Origin: Chloroflexi bacterium HGW-Chloroflexi-2
GTDB lineage: Bacteria; Chloroflexota; Anaerolineae; Anaerolineales; Anaerolineaceae
NCBI GenBank assembly: GCA_002840735.1
Contig: PHBY01000008.1
Span: 1 to 64,000, forward strand
Length of the DNA stretch: 64,000 nt
Direction of reading: 5' to 3'
A program made the position numbers and the translations under genes. Shown one piece after another: positions 10,711-20,055 of the stretch. The notes beneath the pieces were generated by a model. It was not told where the DNA came from, ran no database searches, and saw only the letters and a list, made by a program, of their open reading frames with translations. Every line of letters starts with the position of its first letter. Within the stretch, counting starts at the first letter, position 1.

Positions 10711-10730
10711 TATCCGAAACGTTTCGGATA
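10711..10730. promoter_or_regulatory. Perfect 20-bp LacI-type operator palindrome
   Basis: TATCCGAAAC|GTTTCGGATA in the divergent intergenic region next to a LacI regulator. Confidence 0.8.
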
Positions 10731-10787
10731 CTTTTCAAGGATACATCAAACCGATCAACTTTTCAAGTGGCTAGTAATAATAATATT

Positions 10788-11810
10788 ATGTCCAGACAAG
10801 TGACGCTTAAGACAATTTCGAAACAAACTGGTTTTTCAGTTACAACAGTGTCAAGAGCTTTGACAGGGTATGATGACGTTTCGAAGGAGACACGAGAGAA
10901 AATTTTAGAAATTGCCAATGAATTGGGTTATTATCCGAATTTTACCGCCAGACAACTTCAGAAACAACGCACTGACACAATTGGCTTAATCTTACCGACC
11001 TATGGGCCACGCTTTAATGATCCTTATTTTAGTGAATTAATTGCAGGTATTGGAAACCAATTATCCGGTTTTGGTATGAGTTTACTGCTCTCTGTTCAGC
11101 CTCCTGGCCCGAATGAAATTTCTGCGTACCGGCACATGGTAGAGGGAAAAAGAGTAGACGGACTGATCATTGTACGCACCCGCAATGAAGATGAACGAAT
11201 AAAATATCTCCTTACCACCACTTTGCCGTTTGTGGCCTTTGGTCGATCCAATGTAGGTGCACATTTTAATTATATCGATGAGGATGGAGAAGCTGGAGTT
11301 TATGAATTAACCAAATATTTACTGGATTTGGGACATAAAAGAATTGGATTTATCTCAGCCCCATTTAATTTAATGTTTGCTAATTTCAGGTTAGCAGGAT
11401 ATCGAAAAGCATTAGAGGATCACGGAATTGGTTTCTCACAAGATTATATATATGAAGGTGATCTCACACGAAAAGGAGGTGAGTTGGGGACTAAAAAATT
11501 ATTGAGCTTAAGTCAAAAACCGACAGCGATCATTGCTTCGAATGATTTAATGGCATTAAGTGCAATGACATATGCCCAGGAAATTGGCTTAACGATTGGG
11601 AAGGATTTATCCATAGCTGGCTTTGATGATGTTACTCCATCTGATATTTTTTCATTGACAACCCTTCGGCAACCTATTTACAACATTGGTTGTTTGCTTA
11701 CCTCAATGTTACAAAAATTGATTCAGAATGAACCGTTAGAAGAGGCTCAAATACTATTAAAACCACAACTGATCATTCGAAATTCAACCGGAAGAAATAT
11801 CGAGAGTTGA
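10788..11810 (+). CDS. LacI family transcriptional regulator
   Basis: VTLKTISKQTGFSVTTVSRALTGYDDVSKETREKI HTH; periplasmic-binding-like sensor domain. The ATG at 10788 fits better than the longer ORF start at 10674. Confidence 0.92.
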   Translation: MSRQVTLKTISKQTGFSVTTVSRALTGYDDVSKETREKILEIANELGYYPNFTARQLQKQRTDTIGLILPTYGPRFNDPYFSELIAGIGNQLSGFGMSLLLSVQPPGPNEISAYRHMVEGKRVDGLIIVRTRNEDERIKYLLTTTLPFVAFGRSNVGAHFNYIDEDGEAGVYELTKYLLDLGHKRIGFISAPFNLMFANFRLAGYRKALEDHGIGFSQDYIYEGDLTRKGGELGTKKLLSLSQKPTAIIASNDLMALSAMTYAQEIGLTIGKDLSIAGFDDVTPSDIFSLTTLRQPIYNIGCLLTSMLQKLIQNEPLEEAQILLKPQLIIRNSTGRNIES

Positions 11811-11917
11811 TTGCAAATCGCTATGATGTTTTGAAATGAAAAGGAGAAAGGAGAATTAGGGAAAAATAGGTCGATAATTTTTAAAAAAACAAAATCAAAT
11901 TATAAAGGAGTAATAAG

Positions 11918-13438
11918 ATGAAAAAGTTGAATTGGCGTTTTATATCCATGGTTATAGTGATCTTATCAATGCTGCTTACAGCATGTGGAGGTCAGGTGGA
12001 AGCACCACCAGTCGACTCGGCAGCTGCAGAAAAAGTAGCAGAACTGGAATCTCAAATTTCTGCTTTATCAAAACAACTTGAAGAAGCTGTTGATAATACA
12101 GAAGTTGTAGTGGACCCTGCATTACAAGAACAGTTAGATGAACTTCAAAAACAATTGCAGGCGGTACAAAACAGGACGGTTGTTGAGTTTTGGACCACTG
12201 ACAATGAAGAAGATCGAGTTAAGATGTATGAAGAAGTCGCTGGTAAATATATGGAACTACATCCAGAAGTAGATATACGGATTGTCCCCATTGAAGAAGC
12301 AGGAATTTCACAACGAATTTCGACCGCGGTTGCCGCAAATCGATTGCCTGATATCGTCCGATTGGGGATTGAACGCGTTGCTTCATTTGCTGCGGATGGT
12401 CTCCTGGATGAAGATGCAAATATCGCTGCTATCGAAGCGATCGGTGTGGATGATTTCCGGAATGGCCCATTGACGATGGTCACCAATGCAGCTACAGGCA
12501 AATACGCAGCGGTTCCATTCGATGGTTGGATTCAGGCAATCTGGTATCGTCAGGATCTGTTTGATTCACTTGGTTTACCTGCGCCTATAAAATGGGAAGA
12601 TATAACCAATGCCTGCATGACCCTTCCAGGAAATGACAATTTATTGTATGGTATTGGATTAGGCACCGATCCTGGTCAGAATTTTGGACACCAGATTTTT
12701 GAACAGGTCGCGATCTCCAATAATGCCTGGCCTTTTGATGAAGCTGGCAATGTGACCATGAATACCCCTGAAATGGTAGCAGCTCTTGCGTTCTACACCG
12801 GCTTGCAGGAATGTGCTATTCCCGGTCCCCAATATTGGCGTGGAGCACGAGAGGCGTATGAATATGGTCAAAGTGGTATGATGTTCTACTCTACCTATAT
12901 TATGGATGATCTGGTTGATGGTTCTGGGAAGGAAGACGGTTCTGTAGTTGAACTGGCTTATGATGATTTAGCAGGTCGAACGGGCTTTGCACCATCCATG
13001 GAAGGTCCCAATGGCGCTGCCACCTATGGTCAATTAGTGGCTTTGGGAATCATGCGTGATGCAGATCCAGTTGCAGTTGATGTGGTGAAATTCTTCATGA
13101 CCGGTGATAATTACCAGTCCATTCTTGCATTAGCACCAATGGGAAAAGTCCCGGTATTGGAGAGCGCTGTTGATGAATGGAGTACAAGCAGCAATTACTT
13201 TGAATATTACCCAGCTGAAACGCTTGCTGCAGTAGCTGCAGGTTATGATTCGATGCAGCGCTGGTTATTCAGGCCCGATTATGACGCGATCGAACGAGCT
13301 GTCGTTGGTGACATCGAAGGCAGATTACTGATTCCTCAAGTACTGAGTAACATTGCAATAGAAGGTTCAATGACACCTGAAACTGGTGCACAATGGTTAC
13401 AGGAACAAGTTGAGATTTTATTAACAGAGAGACAATAA
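11918..13438 (+). CDS. ABC sugar transporter, solute-binding lipoprotein (N-terminal coiled-coil)
   Basis: Lipobox LLTACGG, then a coiled-coil segment, then extracellular solute-binding fold (VEFWTTDNEED...); followed by two permeases. Confidence 0.9.
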   Translation: MKKLNWRFISMVIVILSMLLTACGGQVEAPPVDSAAAEKVAELESQISALSKQLEEAVDNTEVVVDPALQEQLDELQKQLQAVQNRTVVEFWTTDNEEDRVKMYEEVAGKYMELHPEVDIRIVPIEEAGISQRISTAVAANRLPDIVRLGIERVASFAADGLLDEDANIAAIEAIGVDDFRNGPLTMVTNAATGKYAAVPFDGWIQAIWYRQDLFDSLGLPAPIKWEDITNACMTLPGNDNLLYGIGLGTDPGQNFGHQIFEQVAISNNAWPFDEAGNVTMNTPEMVAALAFYTGLQECAIPGPQYWRGAREAYEYGQSGMMFYSTYIMDDLVDGSGKEDGSVVELAYDDLAGRTGFAPSMEGPNGAATYGQLVALGIMRDADPVAVDVVKFFMTGDNYQSILALAPMGKVPVLESAVDEWSTSSNYFEYYPAETLAAVAAGYDSMQRWLFRPDYDAIERAVVGDIEGRLLIPQVLSNIAIEGSMTPETGAQWLQEQVEILLTERQ

Positions 13439-13458
13439 TAGCGCTTTCTTAATAAAAT

Positions 13459-13520
13459 GGGAACTGCTCACAAAACCATTTGGTTCGACTCCCAAAAAAT
13501 TTATATAGTGAGCAGTTCCC
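13459..13520 (+). other. Intercistronic stem-loop (13-bp perfect stem)
   Basis: GGGAACTGCTCAC (13459-13471) and GTGAGCAGTTCCC (13508-13520) between the binding-protein and permease genes. Confidence 0.75.
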
Positions 13521-13594
13521 CCCGATTATAACATCCGTTGGGGATTTGATTTTACCGGAATTTTTGTATTCAAAATTATAAAAAGATTGGAGAA

Positions 13595-14557
13595 ATGATG
13601 GCTGAAACAGCTTCCTCCAAAAAAAGATTCTGGCTTTTAAGTAAATCTATGCATGCCAGTGAAGTACGTTTAGCCTGGTTATTGATCTTGCCCACTGCAA
13701 TCATTGTGTTTGGGCTGGTTTTATTTCCTGCTATTTTCAGTATATGGATTAGTTTTCATAAAATCGGATTATATAACCTGAATGATGTATTTCATGCACC
13801 GTTTATCGGATTTGATAATTACAAATCCGTCCTAAATGATTTTGCTTTTAAATGGGGTGGTCCGAAACAATGGGGAGCTTGGGTAACCACCATTTTTTAT
13901 TCATTTGTTTCAACATTTATTACTTTAATTGGTGGGTTGATTGCCGCTATTTTATTAAATAGACCTTTTCGGGGTAGAGGCTTGGCAAGAAGTGTATTCT
14001 TATTTCCATATGTCGCTCCCGTAATCAGTGTGGCATTTGTCTGGCGTTGGTTGTTAGACCCACGTCCTTCAGGAGTCCTAAATCATATTCTGATTAATTT
14101 AGGAATAATTGAAACTCAACAGGCATTCCTCGCGACCAGAGGATTGGCTATTTGGCTGGTCATCATTTTTCAAGCCTGGAGATATTTTCCCTTTGCCATG
14201 TTGATGATTCTTGCACGATTACAGGCTATTGACGATACATTGTACGAAGCAGCTGCTGTAGATGGGGCGAATTCCTGGCAAAAATTTATTTCAATTACTA
14301 TTCCTCAAATCCGTTATGTATTAGGCGCAATTTTCCTGTTGCGTTTATTGTGGACTTTCAATAAATTTGATGATATCTGGTTATTGACGGGTGGCGGGTA
14401 TGGTACAAATGTATTACCAGTCCTGACCTATCAATTTAGTTTTAATATGTACGATTTTGGTAAAGGTGCTGCCACTGCAATGATTATGATGGCTGCTCTT
14501 GTTGTTTTTATTATTGGGTATGTTTTGATCATTATGCGAAATTCAGAAGAAAGCTAG
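13595..14557 (+). CDS. ABC sugar transporter permease (MalF-like)
   Basis: Multiple TMs; EAAAVDGANSWQKFISITIPQI (EAA motif). Confidence 0.92.
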   Translation: MMAETASSKKRFWLLSKSMHASEVRLAWLLILPTAIIVFGLVLFPAIFSIWISFHKIGLYNLNDVFHAPFIGFDNYKSVLNDFAFKWGGPKQWGAWVTTIFYSFVSTFITLIGGLIAAILLNRPFRGRGLARSVFLFPYVAPVISVAFVWRWLLDPRPSGVLNHILINLGIIETQQAFLATRGLAIWLVIIFQAWRYFPFAMLMILARLQAIDDTLYEAAAVDGANSWQKFISITIPQIRYVLGAIFLLRLLWTFNKFDDIWLLTGGGYGTNVLPVLTYQFSFNMYDFGKGAATAMIMMAALVVFIIGYVLIIMRNSEES

Positions 14558-14570
14558 CGAGGATAATGTC

Positions 14571-15491
14571 ATGAGTACTTTGAACCAGCATGAAAGAGTG
14601 AATAAGGGTAATTTTATTGACCATCTGTCAAAAACACTGAGTTGGGAAAAATTTCTCTTTGCAGTTGGCTTGTTCTTCTTTATTTCCATGATCATTTTTC
14701 CCTTTTATTGGATGGTCAGTTCTTCATTTAAATCGGGTGCAGAAATTGCTGGACGTGCGCCAGTTTATATTCCATCATCTTTAAGATTGGATGCTTATCG
14801 CGAGTTATTTGATCCAGCCTGGAAATCATTTCAAAATTTTGGAGTGAATATTGTCAATAGTTTGTTGGTTGCCATTCCAACTGCATTAATCGCTGTCGTT
14901 TTATCCATTATGGGCGCGTATGCATCCGCCAGACTTCATTTTAAGGGTAGAGAATGGATCCTGAATGGCGTCTTGATTGTTTATTTATTTCCGGCAGTTC
15001 TATTAATGATCCCTTTATTTGCAATGCTTTCTAAAGTAAGTCAAACTTTTGGATTTAATGTTCAGGATAATCTGGTTATTTTAGTTTTAACCTATCTCGC
15101 ACAAACTTTACCTGTAGCGCTTTATATGTTGACGAATTATTTCAGAACTATACCTGATGAAATTGAACAAGCAGCGCTTATTGATGGTTGCACACGATTT
15201 GAAGTGATCTGGAGAGTTACGATTCCGTTAGCTATTCCAGCAATAGTAACAGTAGGAATCTACACATTCATGATTGCTTGGAATGAATTCTTGTATGCAT
15301 TTATATTTTTAAACGATCGTTCAACATTTACAATACCAATAAAAATTAATACTATTTTTAACGATCCCAGCCCGAGACCGCATGTCGTGATGGCTGCATC
15401 CACAATCATGACCATACCAATTATTTTGTTATTCCTGGCTTTTGAAAAATACCTTTCTCAAGGGTTAACTTCAGGGAGTGTTAAGGGCTGA
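14571..15491 (+). CDS. ABC sugar transporter permease (MalG-like)
   Basis: EQAALIDGCTRFEVIWRVTIPLAIPAI (EAA motif), multiple TMs. Confidence 0.92.
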   Translation: MSTLNQHERVNKGNFIDHLSKTLSWEKFLFAVGLFFFISMIIFPFYWMVSSSFKSGAEIAGRAPVYIPSSLRLDAYRELFDPAWKSFQNFGVNIVNSLLVAIPTALIAVVLSIMGAYASARLHFKGREWILNGVLIVYLFPAVLLMIPLFAMLSKVSQTFGFNVQDNLVILVLTYLAQTLPVALYMLTNYFRTIPDEIEQAALIDGCTRFEVIWRVTIPLAIPAIVTVGIYTFMIAWNEFLYAFIFLNDRSTFTIPIKINTIFNDPSPRPHVVMAASTIMTIPIILLFLAFEKYLSQGLTSGSVKG

Positions 15492-15493
15492 TT

Positions 15494-16768
15494 ATGAGAA
15501 TAGGACATATTTCATTTCGCCTGGCAGGGACTGATGGGGTCTCATTAGAAACAGCCAAGCTAGTGGAAATATTAAAAAAAATGGGTCATTCAAACTATTA
15601 TTTTGCAGGGGAAATAGATTCTCCTGAAAAAATGTTGGTAGACGGATTCCCCTCTATTGATGGAAACATGTGTGTTCAATTAGCTCACTTTACCCATCCT
15701 GAGATCGTTGCGATCACAGATTCAGCTTTTGGCACATCTCAATCAAATCCTGAACTTAATCAAAAAATTGAACAATTAGCAGAAGTACTTGAAAATGAAT
15801 TAGCAACATTTATTCACACATATAATCTGGACCTCATAACAGTTCAGAATGTATTTGCTATTCCGATCAATTTGCCCTTCGCCTTGGGATTGTACCGTCT
15901 GATTAAAAAGACAAATATTCCAACCATTAACCACAACCACGATTTCTATTGGGAACGAGAAAAATATTCGATTAATTGTGTTGGCAATCTTTTAGAACTA
16001 TTATTTCCGCCTGATTTGAAAAACATCCGTCAGGTAGTCATCAATTCTCAGGCGAAAAATCAATTATTAAGAAAAGGATTTGAAAGTTCCATACTTCCAA
16101 ATATCTTTGACTTCGACAAAGAACCACCAGGTATTGATGAATATAATAAAGATTTCCGGTCGGATGTAGGGATTAGGGATGATGAAATATTATTTCTTCA
16201 ACCGACCAGGGTAATTCAACGTAAGGGCATAGAATTAGCAATTGAACTGGTGAGCAGATTATCAGATCTAACAATAAAACTCCTCATTACTCACAAAGCA
16301 GAATACGACACACAAAACTATCTTTCTGAATTAATTCGCCTCGCGAATAAAAAACATGTGGATTTGCTTTATTTGCCAGAAAAATTTGAACCCATTCGAA
16401 GAATAATCGATGGAAAACAGAAAATTTACAGTATATGGGATGCCTATATCCATGCGGATTTTGTCACCTATCCAAGCCTTTATGAAGGGTTTGGAAATGC
16501 TCTGTTGGAAACCATTTATTTTAAAAAGCCATTTCTGGTAAATCGCTATAAAATATTTCAGGATGATATCGAACCGACAGGAATCAACGCAGTTAAAATC
16601 GATGGTAAGATAACTGACCAAACAGTTTCTGAAGTCAGGAAGCTTTTGCAAGATCGAGAATTAGTCGATGAGTATGTAAAAATTAACACGATCGTCGGAA
16701 AGAAATATTTTTCCTACGATACCGCTCAGAAATGCCTGGAAATGCTTATAAATTCTTTTACATATTAG
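15494..16768 (+). CDS. GT4-type glycosyltransferase (candidate mannosylglucosylglycerate synthase-like)
   Basis: ISFRLAGTDGVSLETAKLVEILKKMGHSNYYFAGE start; FLQPTRVIQRKGIELAIEL and YPSLYEGFGNALLE retaining-GT motifs. Confidence 0.85.
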   Translation: MRIGHISFRLAGTDGVSLETAKLVEILKKMGHSNYYFAGEIDSPEKMLVDGFPSIDGNMCVQLAHFTHPEIVAITDSAFGTSQSNPELNQKIEQLAEVLENELATFIHTYNLDLITVQNVFAIPINLPFALGLYRLIKKTNIPTINHNHDFYWEREKYSINCVGNLLELLFPPDLKNIRQVVINSQAKNQLLRKGFESSILPNIFDFDKEPPGIDEYNKDFRSDVGIRDDEILFLQPTRVIQRKGIELAIELVSRLSDLTIKLLITHKAEYDTQNYLSELIRLANKKHVDLLYLPEKFEPIRRIIDGKQKIYSIWDAYIHADFVTYPSLYEGFGNALLETIYFKKPFLVNRYKIFQDDIEPTGINAVKIDGKITDQTVSEVRKLLQDRELVDEYVKINTIVGKKYFSYDTAQKCLEMLINSFTY

Positions 16769-16780
16769 GGTGAAATTTAT

Positions 16781-18529
16781 ATGGAACTAAGAAATCAAAA
16801 AATTTATGATGATCTCATTTATCTGTATGGAAAAGAAGAAGCGGAAAAACTTTATAATCAGCTTGATGCGCTTATCAATGAATTCAAGAATAAATTCAAA
16901 AAAGACCAAAATAACGAAGATCATTTATTCTCGCACAAAGATATTATCCTTATTACATATGGAAACACATTAATTGAAAATGGTGAAAAACCATTAAGAA
17001 CATTATTAAAATTCTTCCAAAACTATTTAAAAGGTTTCATAAATTCTGTTCATATTCTCCCATTCTTTCCATATTCATCGGATGATGGATTTTCTGTGGT
17101 TGATTATCTTGCTGTAAATCCTGAATTAGGAGATTGGGAGGATATTCAGCAATTCCAATCGAATAATATTCGGTTGATGATGGATGCAGTCATTAACCAT
17201 ATTTCTTCTCAAAGTGATTGGTTTCAAAAATTTTTACTCGATGATCCAAAATATCAAAACTATTTTATTACGGTGGATCCTACAGTTGATTTATCAACTG
17301 TTACGCGACCAAGAACACTACCATTGATTACTGCTTACCAAACAACAAGTGGAAAAAAATGGGTTTGGACAACTTTCAGTGCAGATCAAATTGATTTAAA
17401 TTATAAAAATCCTGATACATTCCTGGAAGTTGTGGAAGTAATTTTGAAATATGTCCAGAATGGTGCAAATTTAATCCGTCTCGACGCAATAGCTTATCTT
17501 TGGAAAGAGATTGGAACCAATTGTATTCATTTACCTCAGACGCATGCTGTTGTCCAACTCATGCGATCAATTTTAGATGAAGTAGATTCCAATGTTCTAT
17601 TGATAACAGAAACCAATGTACCCCACGATGAAAACATTTCATATTTTGGGGATGGGTATAATGAGGCGCATCTGGTATATCAATTTCCCTTACCACCTTT
17701 GATTGCACATGCAATCCTCACAGGATCATCTCACCAACTCTCCAATTGGGCATCTGAGCTACGACTTCCAAGTAAATCGACTTCTTATTTTAATTTCACT
17801 GCCTCGCATGATGGAATTGGTGTCAGACCTTTAACGGGAATTTTACCTCATGAAGAAATGCAATTATTATTTGATAAAACCTTGTTACATGGAGGGAGAA
17901 TTTCTTCGAAAGCGAATTCTGATGGTTCTTCCAGTCCGTATGAATTGAACATTTCTTATTTTGATTTGCTTAACAATCCAATTGACAATGAATCTATAGA
18001 AATACAGGTAAAAAGATTTCTGGTATCTCAGGCAATCCCTTTGGTTTTGGCTGGAATACCAGGAATATATATCCATAGTTTGTTAGGCTCCAGAAACAAT
18101 CTGAAAGGAGTGGAAGAAACTGGAATAAATAGAACGATAAATCGGGAAAAGCTTGATTTGAAGCTTTTAGATGATGAACTTAAAAGCCCAACCTCCTTGC
18201 GAAGTCAGGTCATTTCTGGTTATAAAAAGTTAATATCCTGCAGAATTACTGAACTTGCTTTTCATCCGAATGCAGATCAGAAAATTCTTGATTTTTCTCC
18301 TGCGATTTTTTCAGTTTTACGATCGACTTCCGAAGGGAATGAAATTATCCTGGCTTTGCAAAACATTACCAACCAAAAACAAAAGATAACCATTCCCATG
18401 AATACTTTTGGTGATGTGAAAATAAAGGAGTTAGTGGATGTTCTGACTCAAAGGGCCTTTTCTCCACATTTGGAAATAACTATCCAAATGACACCATACG
18501 AAATAATTTGGTTAAAACCTCATAATTAA
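16781..18529 (+). CDS. GH13_18 sucrose/glucosylglycerate phosphorylase-like enzyme
   Basis: VHILPFFPYSSDDGFSVVDY, MMDAVINHISSQSDWF, LIRLDAIAYLWKEIGT, ITETNVPHDENISYFG, FNFTASHDGIGVRPL. Confidence 0.85.
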   Translation: MELRNQKIYDDLIYLYGKEEAEKLYNQLDALINEFKNKFKKDQNNEDHLFSHKDIILITYGNTLIENGEKPLRTLLKFFQNYLKGFINSVHILPFFPYSSDDGFSVVDYLAVNPELGDWEDIQQFQSNNIRLMMDAVINHISSQSDWFQKFLLDDPKYQNYFITVDPTVDLSTVTRPRTLPLITAYQTTSGKKWVWTTFSADQIDLNYKNPDTFLEVVEVILKYVQNGANLIRLDAIAYLWKEIGTNCIHLPQTHAVVQLMRSILDEVDSNVLLITETNVPHDENISYFGDGYNEAHLVYQFPLPPLIAHAILTGSSHQLSNWASELRLPSKSTSYFNFTASHDGIGVRPLTGILPHEEMQLLFDKTLLHGGRISSKANSDGSSSPYELNISYFDLLNNPIDNESIEIQVKRFLVSQAIPLVLAGIPGIYIHSLLGSRNNLKGVEETGINRTINREKLDLKLLDDELKSPTSLRSQVISGYKKLISCRITELAFHPNADQKILDFSPAIFSVLRSTSEGNEIILALQNITNQKQKITIPMNTFGDVKIKELVDVLTQRAFSPHLEITIQMTPYEIIWLKPHN

Positions 18530-18692
18530 AAACGATTATACAAAATTAAACATCAATCAACTGAAAAAATGACGTTTACAAAAAGTTTGAATTTCAAAAG
18601 TTTTCACCAAACTTAATTAAAAGAAGTTCCAGATTCGGTAAAAAATGCCAGAAAAACTTGGTGTTAAAAATTATCTTTGATATCATGCTCAT

Positions 18693-20021
18693 ATGCTGAA
18701 TTCACATTTATTTCTTTCTTCCAGTTTAAAGAGCCATTTTCAAGGCACTAAGATTGCATCTATTTTATCTGCAGCTATCGAAGCGGTCGAGCCGGGAGAA
18801 GCAGTATCCCGTTTTGTAAAACGCGATCAGAATCGATTGGTCTGTGGAGATCATCTCTATCATCTTGATCAATATGAGCATGTATATTTGATGGCATTTG
18901 GCAAAGCTGCTCAACCGATGAGTTCTGCCCTGGTTGAGATTCTGGGTAATCATTTGACGCGTGGCTGGCTGGTGCCAAAACACGAATCAGGTGAGCATGA
19001 TCCCAGATTAATCATCCAACCAGGTAGTCATCCCTTGCCGGATGAAAACAGCTTGAAAGCAGGCGAAATGCTTTTATCTGCCGTAGAGTCTTTTACCGAA
19101 AAAGATTTGGTTTTCTGTCTGATCTCGGGTGGCGGATCCGCTTTGGTGACCGCCCCTTATGCAGGTGTGACGCTGGCAGATATGCGCGAATTAACCCGTC
19201 AATTGCTGGCCTGTGGCGCCAGGATTGATGAGATTAATACCCTGCGGCGACATCTGGACCGGATTAAAGGGGGAGGATTAGCAAAACACATCTCACCAGC
19301 AACGCTGGTGAGCCTGATCCTTTCAGACGTGGTCAACAGCCCATTGGAGGCGATCGCATCCGGAGCCACTGCACCCGACCCCAGTACGTTACAGGATGTA
19401 TCTGAAATAATTAAGAAGTATGATCTGGAAAATAAGATCCCTGATTCTATTTTGAATCATTTTGACCAGCAAATAGAGACACCCAAACCAGGTGATGAAT
19501 TGTTTGCGCGTGTAAAAAATATTCTGGTAGGCAGCAATGAACTGGCCGCACAAGCGGCTGCCCAAACAGCCTGTGATTATGGTTTTAAAACCATCGATTT
19601 AGGGAATGCCTGGCAGGGAGAAGCACGGGATGTCGCAAAAACGCTCGTGGAAAAATTGTTGACCTGTGATCAGTCACCAGTTTGTATGATCGCTGGTGGT
19701 GAAACAACGGTGACAATCCAAGGTGTGGGACAGGGTGGACGAAATCAGGAGCTGGCATTGGCTGCCGTTCCATTATTGGCTGATTTACCTGATGTAATGC
19801 TGGTGACACTGGCGACAGATGGTGAAGATGGCCCCACGAATGCTGCTGGGGCTGTTGTTACCGGTGAAACAGCCAGCCGTGCGCAAGCGCTGGGACTCAA
19901 TCCCGCCGAATACCTCGCCAACAATGATTCATATCATTTCTTTGAACAACTGGGGGATTTACTCAAGCCTGGACCAACTGGCACCAATGTCAACGATTTG
20001 ACCTTCCTGTTTCGGTTTTAG
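18693..20021 (+). CDS. Glycerate 2-kinase (GckA/MOFRL family)
   Basis: AFGKAAQPMSSAL, LPDENSLKAGEMLLSAVE, CLISGGGSALVTAP, SDVVNSPLEAIASG, IAGGETTVTIQGVGQGGRNQELALAA, TDGEDGPTNAAGAVV motifs. Confidence 0.93.
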   Translation: MLNSHLFLSSSLKSHFQGTKIASILSAAIEAVEPGEAVSRFVKRDQNRLVCGDHLYHLDQYEHVYLMAFGKAAQPMSSALVEILGNHLTRGWLVPKHESGEHDPRLIIQPGSHPLPDENSLKAGEMLLSAVESFTEKDLVFCLISGGGSALVTAPYAGVTLADMRELTRQLLACGARIDEINTLRRHLDRIKGGGLAKHISPATLVSLILSDVVNSPLEAIASGATAPDPSTLQDVSEIIKKYDLENKIPDSILNHFDQQIETPKPGDELFARVKNILVGSNELAAQAAAQTACDYGFKTIDLGNAWQGEARDVAKTLVEKLLTCDQSPVCMIAGGETTVTIQGVGQGGRNQELALAAVPLLADLPDVMLVTLATDGEDGPTNAAGAVVTGETASRAQALGLNPAEYLANNDSYHFFEQLGDLLKPGPTGTNVNDLTFLFRF

Positions 20022-20055
20022 AAAGCGAAAAAATTTCTTCCAGGAAGATTGGCAT

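Noticed and set aside
12145-12501. 118-aa minus ORF inside the binding-protein gene
   Set aside because: Antisense shadow of a well-supported CDS.
13482-13498. T-arm-like TTTGGTTCGACTCCCAA suggesting a tRNA fragment or att site
   Set aside because: No acceptor, D or anticodon arms around it; it lies in the loop of the 13-bp stem.
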